A stretch of DNA of 64,000 nt. Source: Nonomuraea cavernae (GTDB taxonomy: Bacteria > Actinomycetota > Actinomycetes > Streptosporangiales > Streptosporangiaceae). The stretch is taken from contig NZ_BMNH01000005.1 in assembly GCF_014646355.1 (NCBI RefSeq), positions 1 to 64,000 on the forward strand, in the 5' to 3' direction. Under the pieces are notes generated by a model. The model had not been told where the DNA came from, searched no databases, and saw nothing but the letters and a program-made list of their open reading frames with translations. Shown one piece after another: positions 8,233 through 15,987 of this stretch; positions within the stretch are counted from its first letter, which is position 1; each line of letters opens with the position of its first letter. The translations under genes and the position numbers were made by a program.

Positions 8233-9618
8233 CTACCTTGCCGCGCCCGCCTCTGAACGGGCGCGTGCGAGCCGGGTCTCGGCGAAGGTCTGGAACTCCC
8301 GTACCAGCGGGTCGTTGCCGTAGCGCGCGAGTTGCTTCATGAACTCCTGGACGTAGCGCCGGGTGCGTGTCGATCGCAGGTCGGCCACGGTGGCGACCAC
8401 TTCGCGCGCTACGGCGATGCCCTGTTCCAGGTCGCCGCCGGCCACGTGGCTGGTGGCGAGGATGGTGCGTACGAAGGACAGGCTGCGCACGTACAGGGAC
8501 TCCGACAGGGTCACGCTCTCCAGGACCCGGTCACGCGCCCGATGGTGATGCCCGAGGTCGCGGAAGCAGTGGGCGAACTCGGCCGCCAGCTCCGCCTCGT
8601 CGAAGTACGTCAACCAGACCGGATCGTCCTCTGAGTTGCGCCGCTCGAACCAGCGCTCGGCCCCCCCGAGGGCGCGGCAGCATCCGGCCTCGTCGCCCTG
8701 GGAGGCCAGCGCCCGTGCCTCCATCGCGTTGAACAGCGCCATGGCCGTGGGCGTGGCCGCGCCGTCGGCGCCCATCCGCGCGGCGCGTGCCAGGTTGACC
8801 GCCATGCCGTAGTGGCCGAGGTAGTTGGCCTGGTGACTCATGCCGGCCAGGATGCGTCCGCCGAGCATTCGGTTGCCCGCCTCGCGCGCCAGCAACAGCG
8901 CCCTGGTCATGTAGCGCTGGGCCAGGCCGTGCCGCCCGGTGTCGTACGCCATCCAGGCCGCGAGCCGGAGCATGGCCGCCGTCTCGGACAGGAACTGCTT
9001 GCCCAGCGCCGTGTCCGGCGTGACGTGCTTGAGCAGCGGCTCGACCTCCATCGCGATGTACTGGACCACCGTGGAGCGGGCGTGCCCGCCGCCGAACCGG
9101 TAGTCCAGTTTGGCGAACATCCCCGTCGTCTCCCGTACGGCCTCGACGCTGGCCGCCGTGATCAGCCGTTGCTCAGCCAGAGGCCGGGGGATCGGTACGG
9201 GGTTCACCAGCCACGTGACCATGGAGTCGTTCCAGGCGTCCGAGGACACCTCGCTCTCGACCACCTGAGGATTGGCCGACAGGTCACCCGAGACCAGGAT
9301 CGTCACGCCGTCGGCGAGGCCGCCCGCCTGCCGCGGTTTGCGGGCCACGAAGGGCGTGGCTTCGGCGTACCTCATGCCGATCTCCCGCACGCTCACCTGC
9401 TCGCCGAGCTTGCGGCTGAGGGCTTCGGCGATGAAGTGCGGCGTCAGACCGCGGGGGTGCATTCCGTCCAGCCAGCGTTTCACCGACACGTGATCACACC
9501 GCAGGTCCGTGCCGTGATGCGTGGCCACGTCCTGTACCCGGCGGGCGAGGCCCTTGTTGGAACAGTCGGCTCTCGCCATCACCGCCGCGAGCTGGTGGTT
9601 CGGCTCTCGGACGTTCAT
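8233..9618 (-). CDS. HTH regulator with TPR-like sensor region
   Basis: 461 residues. The N-terminal ~75 residues resemble the XRE-type HTH found in actinobacterial regulators (KGLARRVQDVA, VSVKRWLDGMHPRG, AEALSRKLG). The long C-terminal part (about 150-450) is made of paired helices rich in Ala/Leu/Arg, as in TPR-type sensor domains. Similar regulators sit in AICEs and next to biosynthetic genes. It is divergent from the transfer operon beginning at 9910, and a palindrome overlapping the promoter (9830-9839) is a candidate target for this or the GntR protein. Confidence 0.75.
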   Translation of the reverse strand: MNVREPNHQLAAVMARADCSNKGLARRVQDVATHHGTDLRCDHVSVKRWLDGMHPRGLTPHFIAEALSRKLGEQVSVREIGMRYAEATPFVARKPRQAGGLADGVTILVSGDLSANPQVVESEVSSDAWNDSMVTWLVNPVPIPRPLAEQRLITAASVEAVRETTGMFAKLDYRFGGGHARSTVVQYIAMEVEPLLKHVTPDTALGKQFLSETAAMLRLAAWMAYDTGRHGLAQRYMTRALLLAREAGNRMLGGRILAGMSHQANYLGHYGMAVNLARAARMGADGAATPTAMALFNAMEARALASQGDEAGCCRALGGAERWFERRNSEDDPVWLTYFDEAELAAEFAHCFRDLGHHHRARDRVLESVTLSESLYVRSLSFVRTILATSHVAGGDLEQGIAVAREVVATVADLRSTRTRRYVQEFMKQLARYGNDPLVREFQTFAETRLARARSEAGAAR

Positions 9619-9801
9619 GCCTCTCCCGACTCGCGGAGGAACGGCGACCCTCTGTGATCACTATGTCGCCGTCAGTTTGCACCCCCTCCTGGCGCCAGTG
9701 CACCCCCCTTTGTCGAATTGCACCGCCTTTTGAACACTGCCGTACCCCCTGACCTGCGCGGTTTTCTAGTGCCACGAACACGGCGGGCCCCGAAAAGGAC
9801 C

Positions 9802-9839
9802 TTGACGGACTCGCCATTCCTGTTCTATACCTGTACAGG
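9802..9839 (+). promoter_or_regulatory. Promoter with overlapping CCTGTACAGG operator
   Basis: TTGACG (9802-9807), an 18-nt spacer, then TATACC (9826-9831), a good housekeeping-sigma promoter for the operon starting at 9910. The perfect palindrome CCTGTACAGG (9830-9839) covers the -10/+1 zone, so a bound repressor would block initiation. GntR-type repressors of actinomycete plasmids often use TGTAC half-sites. The assignment to a particular repressor here is inference. Confidence 0.55.
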
Positions 9840-9909
9840 ACAGGCTCTCGCGAAGAGGGCCCGTCACCAGGAGGGACAGGCCCGGCCACACCAGAAGGGA
9901 TTACCACCC

Positions 9910-10077
9910 ATGCCTGCTCTCCGACCTCGACGCTTCCTGCCCACGGTGCTGATGATCCTCGCGGCCTTCTTCGTGATCACTCAGCCGCACAAGGCCGCGA
10001 TGGCGGTCAACAGCGCCGTGGACGGCATCCAGACCATCGCCCAAGCCCTGACCACGTTCAGCAACGGTCTCGGCTGA
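9910..10077 (+). CDS. Small membrane peptide heading the transfer operon
   Basis: 55 residues from the ATG at 9910 with AGAAGGGA upstream. A basic start (PALRPRRF) is followed by one membrane helix (LPTVLMILAAFFVITQ) and a short polar tail. First gene after the 9802 promoter. Short membrane peptides of this kind occur among plasmid spread (Spd) genes, but no specific family is recognised. Confidence 0.55.
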   Translation: MPALRPRRFLPTVLMILAAFFVITQPHKAAMAVNSAVDGIQTIAQALTTFSNGLG

Positions 10078-10091
10078 ACCAAACAAAACAA

Positions 10092-10136
10092 GCCGGGGCG
10101 CGGCTCACAGTCGCCAAACCAGTTCCGCACCCCGGC
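10092..10136 (+). promoter_or_regulatory. Leader hairpin, loop type CACAGYCRCCAA (copy 1)
   Basis: Stem arms 10092-10103 (GCCGGGGCGCGG) and 10125-10136 (CCGCACCCCGGC) with one mismatch and a 21-nt loop containing CACAGTCGCCAAACC. It lies 26 nt before the next ATG and has no U-tract. Its loop resembles those of the hairpins at 14976 and 17469, which suggests a shared regulatory element and not merely a terminator. Confidence 0.5.
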
Positions 10137-10162
10137 ACCCCATTACGAGAGGTGTCCTCATC

Positions 10163-10366
10163 ATGACCTACGGGTCCAGCAACACACAGCCTGACCTCGG
10201 CCTCGTCCCCGTCGACGTCTCGCAGACGCAGTGGACCTGCCTCGTCTGCGGCGGTGCCGAGGAGATCGAGACCAACGAGGAGGCGCCGGTCCCGCCGATC
10301 TGCTCCACGTGTCACCGGCTCGCCGTCGCCGAGGCCCTCGCCGGCCTGCTGGGGGTGCGGCGATGA
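10163..10366 (+). CDS. Small zinc-ribbon-like AICE protein
   Basis: 67 residues with two CxxC pairs (CLVCGG and CSTCHR), enough for one zinc ribbon, and an acidic linker between them. Its stop overlaps the ATG of the WhiB-like gene (ATGA). Small zinc-binding proteins are typical of AICE operons. DNA or RNA binding is possible but unproven. Confidence 0.65.
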   Translation: MTYGSSNTQPDLGLVPVDVSQTQWTCLVCGGAEEIETNEEAPVPPICSTCHRLAVAEALAGLLGVRR

Positions 10367-10662
10367 AGGAGCCGGCCGCCCGCCTGAGTGATGCGCAACT
10401 GGTCGACCTCCGCGACGACCTGCTCAACGCCGACCCGGCCTGCGAGACCGGTGACGCGGAGCTGTTCACCGGACCCGACCTCTTCGACGACGAGCCGGAG
10501 GAGGTACGGCAGGCGCGCGAGGCACAGGCCAAGGCCGTGTGCGCCGGATGCCCGGCCCGGACCGCCTGCCTGACGTACGCGCTGGCCATCCGCCCGAAGG
10601 CGGGCGTATGGGCGGGGCTGACCATCGACGAGCTTCGCGCCGCTCGGAAGGTGGCCGCTTGA
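10363..10662 (+). CDS. WhiB-like iron-sulfur regulator
   Basis: 99 residues from the ATG at 10363. It has four cysteines in WhiB order: one in PACETGD (about residue 27), then CAGCPARTAC (C-x2-C-x5-C), followed by the G-[VI]-W turn as GVWAGLT and a basic tail (ELRAARK). WhiB-like proteins carry a 4Fe-4S cluster and act with the primary sigma factor, so this copy probably regulates AICE transcription in response to redox state. Both ends overlap neighbours (ATGA upstream, TGATGA downstream), which shows tight translational coupling. Confidence 0.85.
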   Translation: MKEPAARLSDAQLVDLRDDLLNADPACETGDAELFTGPDLFDDEPEEVRQAREAQAKAVCAGCPARTACLTYALAIRPKAGVWAGLTIDELRAARKVAA

Positions 10663-10829
10663 TGACTCGCTTCCAGTGCACCGACTGCGGCAACCGCTCG
10701 CGCAGTGCCTACCGCTGCCGCCGCTGCGGCACCCGCCGCCAGGTCGAAGTCTGCGCCTCGCACGGCGCCCGCTGCCTGGCCGGCTGCCGCCTCTGCCGCA
10801 TCCTCACCCGCTCACAGTCCGGCATCTGA
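10662..10829 (+). CDS. Tiny multi-CxxC zinc-ribbon protein
   Basis: 55 residues with five CxxC-type pairs or singles (CTDCGN, CRRCGT, CASH, CLAGCRLC), arranged as a double zinc ribbon, and strongly basic. It starts at an ATG overlapping the WhiB stop. It was found inside a longer open frame and is too small for many gene callers. Function unknown. Confidence 0.6.
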   Translation: MTRFQCTDCGNRSRSAYRCRRCGTRRQVEVCASHGARCLAGCRLCRILTRSQSGI

Positions 10830-10840
10830 AAGGGGGATCC

Positions 10841-11011
10841 ATGCACCACACCACTCGCGCCGTGTCGCCCTGGCTCGTGAAGCGCTGCCCGCGCTGCGCC
10901 ACGCGCCTCGACGGCGGACCCGTGCAGTTCTACTGCGCCGGGTGCCGCCGCACGGTGTTCGCCGCCGACCTCGACCACGAGTTCCACGCCCTGCTGAGGA
11001 GGGCTGCATGA
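10841..11011 (+). CDS. Small zinc-ribbon protein
   Basis: 56 residues from the ATG at 10841, preceded by AAAGGGGG. One zinc ribbon: CPRCATRL then CAGCRR. The C-terminal HEFHALLRRAA overlaps the next ATG (ATGA-type coupling at 11008). It is the third small zinc-binding gene in a row and presumably belongs to the transfer operon. Confidence 0.6.
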   Translation: MHHTTRAVSPWLVKRCPRCATRLDGGPVQFYCAGCRRTVFAADLDHEFHALLRRAA

Positions 11012-11229
11012 TCTCCGTCCTGCTCCACCTGATGGTGTTCGCCGCCGGGTTCCTCGCCTGCGAGCTGGTACGCATCTGCCAGGAGCGCTACCGCCTGCGC
11101 CAGGCAGTGCGTTCCACGGTCCAGACCGCGGGATCACCCGACATGGTGCTTCGCATCTGGTCCGGCCACCGGGCCAACTGGTGCGACCGGCCCGGCTGCC
11201 CCCGCTGCTGGGGACGGTGGGGCCGATGA
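11008..11229 (+). CDS. Small membrane protein of the transfer operon
   Basis: 73 residues with one N-terminal membrane helix (VLLHLMVFAAGFLACELV), then a basic stretch and a CDRPGCPRCWGRW ending with CxxxxCxxC-like spacing. Coupled at both ends (AGGAGG before its ATG; ATGA with the next gene). It may be a spread or membrane accessory protein. Identity not recognised. Confidence 0.6.
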   Translation: MISVLLHLMVFAAGFLACELVRICQERYRLRQAVRSTVQTAGSPDMVLRIWSGHRANWCDRPGCPRCWGRWGR

Positions 11230-12341
11230 CCGCCACGACCTATGGACCGCGCCCGCTGACCGAGGGCGAACACACCGCCGTCTCGGTCACCACCGCCGCC
11301 GTGGCCGCCCTCGGTCTGCTGGGGTTCGTCATCAGCTTCGCCACCGTCGCCAGGGCCGCCGGACCGTCGTTCGGCACGATGGCCTGGATGGTGCCGCTCG
11401 GCATCGACCTGGGCATCGCCGTTTTCTCCGCGCTGGACATCGTCCTGGCCCGGCTCGGCATGCGGGTCCGGCCGCTCCGGCTGGTCCCGTGGTCCCTGAC
11501 CGGTGCGACCGTCTATCTGAACGTGGCCGGTGAGGACACCGTGTTCGGAATGGTCGCCCACGCCATGCTCCCGCTGCTGTGGGTCGTGGCGGTGGAGGTC
11601 GGCGCGTGCGCCGTTCGCAAGCGCGCCGACCTGGCCAAGCCCGACCGCATGGAGTCCATCCGGCTTTCGCGCTGGCTGCTGGCCCTCCCGTCCACCTTCG
11701 CCCTGTGGCGGCGGATGGTGCTGTGGGAGATCCGCTCATACCCGGACGCGCTCAGGCGCGAGCGTGACCGCATCCTGGCCCGCACCGACCTTCAGGATCG
11801 GTACGGCAGGCTGTGGCGGATCAAGGCCACCCGCCGCGAGCGCGCTCTCTACCGGCTCGGCGAACTCGTTCCCGAGGGCATACGCCTCGCACCCGCGACC
11901 ACGCGCCCCACCCTGCCGACGGCCCCGGCGCGCAGGCCGACCGCCAGGACCACACGCAAGGGCGGACGGCCCCGCCGTACTGCTCCCACCGACGTGGACG
12001 ACCTGATGCCGCTCGGTCGGCAGATCGCCGCCGACCACCAGACGCGCGGCATCACGCTGTCACGCGACCGGCTCCGCGACGCCATCCGGCGGACCGGCCA
12101 GTCGATATCCACCGACCGCGCTGGAGCCCTGCTCGCCCGCTTGCGGGCCGAGACACCGACCGCCGATACCGACGCGGACGGACCGCACGGTCCGACCGCC
12201 GACCCACCACCGGACGAGCCGCGGTCCGACCGCGCACCGTCCCCGACCGACACGCAGGGCGCGGCCCCCACTCCGCCAAGAACAGTGGCCGCGCCCCGCA
12301 ACCCCGCGACCGTCAAGGCACACGAGGTGTACTCATCATGA
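11226..12341 (+). CDS. DUF2637-type (SpdA-like) membrane protein
   Basis: 371 residues from the ATG at 11226. The N-terminal 130 residues hold four hydrophobic helices (AVAALGLLGFVISFATVA; MAWMVPLGIDLGIAVFSAL; LVPWSLTGATVYLNVAG; AHAMLPLLWVVAVEVGA), the DUF2637 pattern found in actinomycete plasmid/AICE spread proteins. The remainder is cytoplasmic: a basic helical region (LWRRMVLWEIRSYPDALRRERDRI) and a long Pro/Arg/Asp-rich low-complexity tail from about residue 215. It probably helps DNA movement between hyphal compartments. It overlaps the TraB-like gene. Confidence 0.8.
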   Translation: MTATTYGPRPLTEGEHTAVSVTTAAVAALGLLGFVISFATVARAAGPSFGTMAWMVPLGIDLGIAVFSALDIVLARLGMRVRPLRLVPWSLTGATVYLNVAGEDTVFGMVAHAMLPLLWVVAVEVGACAVRKRADLAKPDRMESIRLSRWLLALPSTFALWRRMVLWEIRSYPDALRRERDRILARTDLQDRYGRLWRIKATRRERALYRLGELVPEGIRLAPATTRPTLPTAPARRPTARTTRKGGRPRRTAPTDVDDLMPLGRQIAADHQTRGITLSRDRLRDAIRRTGQSISTDRAGALLARLRAETPTADTDADGPHGPTADPPPDEPRSDRAPSPTDTQGAAPTPPRTVAAPRNPATVKAHEVYSS

Positions 12342-14566
12342 CCCACGACCCGCACGACCCCGACAGCCGTCCGGCGCCGGGACGTGAGCTGAACGGCTTC
12401 GCGTTCACCGACCGTCCGGACCGGGACGGCACGGCCGAGGTCGTCCCGCTCGACTCCCGCCGCCGCGCCCGCCCGGCCGACGAGACCACCCCGGACGACG
12501 ACCAGGAGGACGCGTTCTTCGACCGCGAGACGATCGCCGTCGCAGACCGCGTCACCGGCCCGCCGGTCGACCCGCCGGACGAGGACGCCGCGCCGTACGC
12601 GTCGCTCACCACGCGGCGCCGCGCGCCGATCGTCCCCGCGTGGCTGCGGACCTGGCAGTCCGTCCGCGCGATGCTCACCTGGCAGACACGCGACGCCGGT
12701 TACGTGCTCGGCTATCACGCCGTGCGCTCGCCGAAGTACCTGGCCAAGACGCTCTGGTACGCGCTTCCCGGCGTGTTCACCGCCATCGGGCGGATGCTGC
12801 ACTGGGCGACGGCAGAAGAGGGCAACTGGGCCCTTCGCCAGTACGCCGCCGACCGGAACGACGCCGAGACGTGGCTCAAGCTGGACAAGCAGCGCCAACG
12901 GCAGTCTCGCTGGCGGTGGTCGATCCTGATGGTGCTGAGCGTCGTGGCCCTGCTCGGCCTGCTGGTTCTCCTCGTGGCCGACGTGCCCGGTTGGGGCCGG
13001 CTCGCCGCGCTGGCCGTCGCCGTGCCGCTGCTGGCCCGCGCGGGCAGGCCGACCGACAAGCCGATCACGGACCGGGTGAGCGAGGCGCCGCGCTATCGCA
13101 AGCTCACCGCCGAGCTGGTACGCCGCGCGCTGCTGTCGTGCGGCATCTCCGGCATCACGCAGGCCGTGTCCAAGGACCCGAACGCCATCAGCTTCCCGCA
13201 GGAGATCCACCGCGACGGCCCCGGCCACCTCGCGATCGTGGACCTGCCGTACGGCGTGGAGGCCGCCGAAGTGGTCGCCCGGCGCGGCCGGCTGGCGTCG
13301 GCGATGCGGCTCCCGCTCGACCAGGTCTGGCCCGAGCCCGCAGTCGGCCACCCCGGACGCCTGGCCCTGTGGGTCGGCTACGAGCCCGCGTCCCAGATGA
13401 AGCAACCGGCCTGGCCGCTGCTGCGGGACGGGACGGCGGACGTGTTCAAGCCGTTCCCGTTCGCCACCACTCCACGCATGGAGACCGTCCAGGCCGAGCT
13501 GATGTTCCGCAACTGGCTCGTGGGCGGGCAGCCCGGCTCCGGCAAGACGTTCGGGCTCAGGCTCGCGGTGCTGGCCGCCTCGCTCGACCCGCGCGCCGAA
13601 CTCAGGGTCTACGAGCTGAAGGGAGTCGGCGACTTCAAGGTGCTGGAGCCGGTGTGCACCGAGTACGGCAACGGCTTCGACGACGAGACGATCGCCTGCT
13701 GCGCCGCCATGATCGGCTGGCTGTACAAGGAGTGCGAGCGCCGCTCCAAGCGCATCGCCCACTACCACGCCCTCGGCAAGGCGCCGGAGAACAAGGTCAC
13801 GCCCGAACTGGCCTCGCTCAAGGGCTCCGGCCTGCACCCGCTGATCGTCGCCATCGACGAGGTTCAGGAGCTGTTCCTGCACCCGAAGTACGGCAAGGAA
13901 GCGGGGGAGATCTGCGAGAAGGTCATCAAGCTGGGCCGTGCTCTCGGAGTGATCATCATGCTGGGCACGCAGATCCCGGACAAGGACTCGCTGCCGACCG
14001 GGATCACCCGCAACGTCAACACCCGCTACTGCATGAGCGTGGCCGACCAGGTGGCCAACGACATGATCCTCGGCACCTCGGCCTACAAACAGGGCTACCG
14101 CGCCACCGTCTTCGAGCCGGTCACAGACGCCGGTTGGGGCATCCTCGCCGGACTGGGCAAGGCGGCCGCCCGCCGGTCCTTCTACCTCGACACCCGCGAC
14201 GCCGAGAAGGTCGTCGCCCGTGCCGTCGCCGCCCGGGTGCAGGCCGGCACGCTGCCCGAACCCGGTACTCAGGCCCGCCAGGACGCGCCGGTGTTCGACC
14301 TGCTGGCCGACCTCGCCGAGATCTGGCCCGCAGGCGAGAACGCCGCCTGGAACGAACTGCTGTGCTCCCGGCTGATCGAGCTGCGGCCCGAGATCTACAC
14401 GGGCTGGAAGTCCGAACAGCTCACCAGCGCCCTCAAGCCGTACGGCCTGCGAGTGGGGGACATCGGCCGCCGCATCGACGGCAGGCCCGTCACCAGGCGC
14501 GGCATCCGCGTAGACGACCTGACCGAGGTCATCGCGGAGCGTAACCGCCAGAAGCGTTCCGGCTGA
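12338..14566 (+). CDS. FtsK/SpoIIIE-type DNA transfer ATPase (TraB-like)
   Basis: 742 residues. A disordered acidic N-terminus (about 1-100) is followed by membrane helices near residues 190-235 (LMVLSVVALLGLLVLLVA, LAALAVAVPLLA), an FtsK motor with Walker A GQPGSGKT at 397-404 and Walker B LIVAIDE at 502-508 (D507), and a C-terminal winged-helix-like region that would read the cis-acting transfer locus. TraB proteins move double-stranded AICE DNA between mycelia as a hexameric pump. The GCTAGC palindrome cluster immediately downstream is a natural candidate for its recognition site. Confidence 0.9.
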   Translation: MTHDPHDPDSRPAPGRELNGFAFTDRPDRDGTAEVVPLDSRRRARPADETTPDDDQEDAFFDRETIAVADRVTGPPVDPPDEDAAPYASLTTRRRAPIVPAWLRTWQSVRAMLTWQTRDAGYVLGYHAVRSPKYLAKTLWYALPGVFTAIGRMLHWATAEEGNWALRQYAADRNDAETWLKLDKQRQRQSRWRWSILMVLSVVALLGLLVLLVADVPGWGRLAALAVAVPLLARAGRPTDKPITDRVSEAPRYRKLTAELVRRALLSCGISGITQAVSKDPNAISFPQEIHRDGPGHLAIVDLPYGVEAAEVVARRGRLASAMRLPLDQVWPEPAVGHPGRLALWVGYEPASQMKQPAWPLLRDGTADVFKPFPFATTPRMETVQAELMFRNWLVGGQPGSGKTFGLRLAVLAASLDPRAELRVYELKGVGDFKVLEPVCTEYGNGFDDETIACCAAMIGWLYKECERRSKRIAHYHALGKAPENKVTPELASLKGSGLHPLIVAIDEVQELFLHPKYGKEAGEICEKVIKLGRALGVIIMLGTQIPDKDSLPTGITRNVNTRYCMSVADQVANDMILGTSAYKQGYRATVFEPVTDAGWGILAGLGKAAARRSFYLDTRDAEKVVARAVAARVQAGTLPEPGTQARQDAPVFDLLADLAEIWPAGENAAWNELLCSRLIELRPEIYTGWKSEQLTSALKPYGLRVGDIGRRIDGRPVTRRGIRVDDLTEVIAERNRQKRSG

Positions 14567-14579
14567 CTCCCGAAGGGCT

Positions 14580-14734
14580 GCTAGCGCTAGCGACCGACCC
14601 TGCTAGCGCTAGCACCCCCGCTAGCACCAGAAATAAGCCCTGATCAGGCCGTTAGACCGCTAGCGGCCCTCCTCGACCACGCCCGGAAACCGGCCCTGGA
14701 GGCGGTCATGACCCCTGTCGTACTCGTTGCTAGC
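14580..14734. repeat. GCTAGC palindrome cluster (candidate transfer locus or replication origin)
   Basis: Two perfect 12-bp palindromes, GCTAGCGCTAGC at 14580-14591 and 14602-14613, start exactly 22 bp (about two helical turns) apart. Further GCTAGC copies lie at 14620, 14659 and 14729. CTAG-containing words are normally scarce in GC-rich bacterial genomes. The cluster sits between the TraB-like gene and the replication genes, where AICEs carry their clt or ori sites. Confidence 0.7.
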
Positions 14735-14962
14735 GCAGCGATCATCAGCACGCTCGGTTACGCCCTGCTCTGCTACGCCAGCCCGTTCGGCCGCTGCCGC
14801 AAGTGCAAGGGCAAGCGTCGCGTCCCCAACAGGATCAGGCGCGGCTCACGCCACTGCCGCCGTTGCGACGCCACCGGCCTGCGCCTACGCCTTGGCCGCC
14901 ACGTCTGGAACTCCATCCGCCACCTCCACCACGACGGCACCGGCCCGCGCCACACCAAGTGA
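14708..14962 (+). CDS. Small membrane protein with DnaJ-like zinc motif
   Basis: 84 residues. One N-terminal membrane helix (VVLVASAAIISTLGYALLCYA) is followed by CRKCKGKRR and HCRRCDATG, two CxxC pairs in the spacing of a DnaJ-type zinc motif, and a basic tail. The start lies within the palindrome cluster, so cluster-binding proteins could also affect its expression. Small proteins of this build are common in AICEs. Function unknown. Confidence 0.65.
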   Translation: MTPVVLVASAAIISTLGYALLCYASPFGRCRKCKGKRRVPNRIRRGSRHCRRCDATGLRLRLGRHVWNSIRHLHHDGTGPRHTK

Positions 14963-14975
14963 AGCCGACCAGGAA

Positions 14976-15015
14976 GGGCCCCGGCGCACAGCCACCAAGC
15001 ACGACGCCGGGGCCC
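14976..15015 (+). promoter_or_regulatory. Leader hairpin, loop CACAGCCACCAAGCACG (copy 2)
   Basis: Perfect 11-bp stem (14976-14986 with 15005-15015, GGGCCCCGGCG) and an 18-nt loop. The 17-nt loop core (14987-15003) is repeated exactly at 17474-17490. It lies 54 nt before the prim-pol ATG and has no U-tract. Confidence 0.6.
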
Positions 15016-15069
15016 ACGCCCCAACCGATCACCGGCCACGCGAGGCCGGCGCAAAGGAGCACCACCAGC

Positions 15070-15987
15070 ATGACATCCGATCCGCACCGCCAGACACTGC
15101 GCTACGCGCTGGCCGCCGCCGCCCGCGGCTGGCACGTCTTCCCGCTCACATCGGGGGACAAGGTGCCGCTGAAGGGCTGGAAGTGGACCGAACACCACAC
15201 CACAGACCCCGAGGTCATCGGCCGGTTCTGGGCTCGCGCGCCGTACAACGTGGGCATCGCGACGGGCCCCTCCCGGCTCGTCGTGATCGACCTCGACACC
15301 CCGAAGGACGGCGAGCAGCCGCCACTGCCTTGGGACCTGCCCGGCGTCAACGACGGCGCCGACGTCCTGGCCCTGCTCTGCGAGCAGGCCGGACAGCCGC
15401 TGCCCCTGGAAACCTTCCAGGTCCGCACCCGGCGTCGCGGAACACACCTGTACTTCCAGGCCCCCGAAGGGCTGCCGCTCGGCAACACCTCCGGGGCCAA
15501 GGGACAAGGTCTGGGCTGGCTGATCGACACCCGCGCCTGCGGCGGCTACGTGGTCGGCCCCGGCAGCCTCGTGAACCTGCCGGACGGCGCAGGAACGTAC
15601 GACGTGATCCACGCAGCCGATCTCGCGCCGCTCCCGCAATGGCTCGCCGCACGGCTCACCGCGCCCACGCCGGCACCCGTGAGGGTCTCGGCCGGGGACG
15701 TTCTCGCCTCGCTCGGTGACCGGTCGACGGGCTACGCGCTTGCCGCGCTCCGCAGCGAGGTACAGCACGTCCTCGACGCCGCGCCGGGCACCCGCAACCA
15801 CACCCTCAACGCCGCCGCCTTCGCCCTCGGCCAGCTCGTGGCCACCGGCCTGCTCCCGTACCGGCTGACCGAGGACGCCCTGCACACCGCCGCCCAGGCC
15901 ATCGGCCTGTCCCCCCGAGAGGCCGCCGCCACCATCCGCTCCGGGCTCACCTGCGGAGCACGCCAGCCACGCCGGGGGATCGCATGA
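15070..15987 (+). CDS. Bifunctional primase/polymerase-type replication protein (prim-pol)
   Basis: 305 residues from the ATG at 15070 (AAAGGAG upstream). Prim-pol features: ALAAAARGWHVFPL near the N-terminus, the metal-binding strand VVIDLDTP (about 74-81), a second strand RRGTHLYFQAP with the catalytic-type His, and GGYVVGPGS. A C-terminal helical region follows (LGQLVATGLL...LSPREAAATIRSGL). AICEs with this gene pair replicate as covalently closed circles after excision using a prim-pol type initiator. It overlaps the next gene by ATGA, so the two form a replication operon. Confidence 0.85.
   Translation: MTSDPHRQTLRYALAAAARGWHVFPLTSGDKVPLKGWKWTEHHTTDPEVIGRFWARAPYNVGIATGPSRLVVIDLDTPKDGEQPPLPWDLPGVNDGADVLALLCEQAGQPLPLETFQVRTRRRGTHLYFQAPEGLPLGNTSGAKGQGLGWLIDTRACGGYVVGPGSLVNLPDGAGTYDVIHAADLAPLPQWLAARLTAPTPAPVRVSAGDVLASLGDRSTGYALAALRSEVQHVLDAAPGTRNHTLNAAAFALGQLVATGLLPYRLTEDALHTAAQAIGLSPREAAATIRSGLTCGARQPRRGIA

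Noticed and set aside
11849..13882. 677-codon open frame on the minus strand
   Set aside because: It is antisense to the DUF2637 and TraB-like genes, which have clear motifs. Long antisense frames are expected at this GC3. Its translation is Arg/His/Gly-rich with no domain.
12640..14544. 634-codon plus-strand open frame overlapping the TraB-like gene
   Set aside because: Shifted frame of the ATPase gene; composition is Arg/Pro-rich and lacks Walker motifs.
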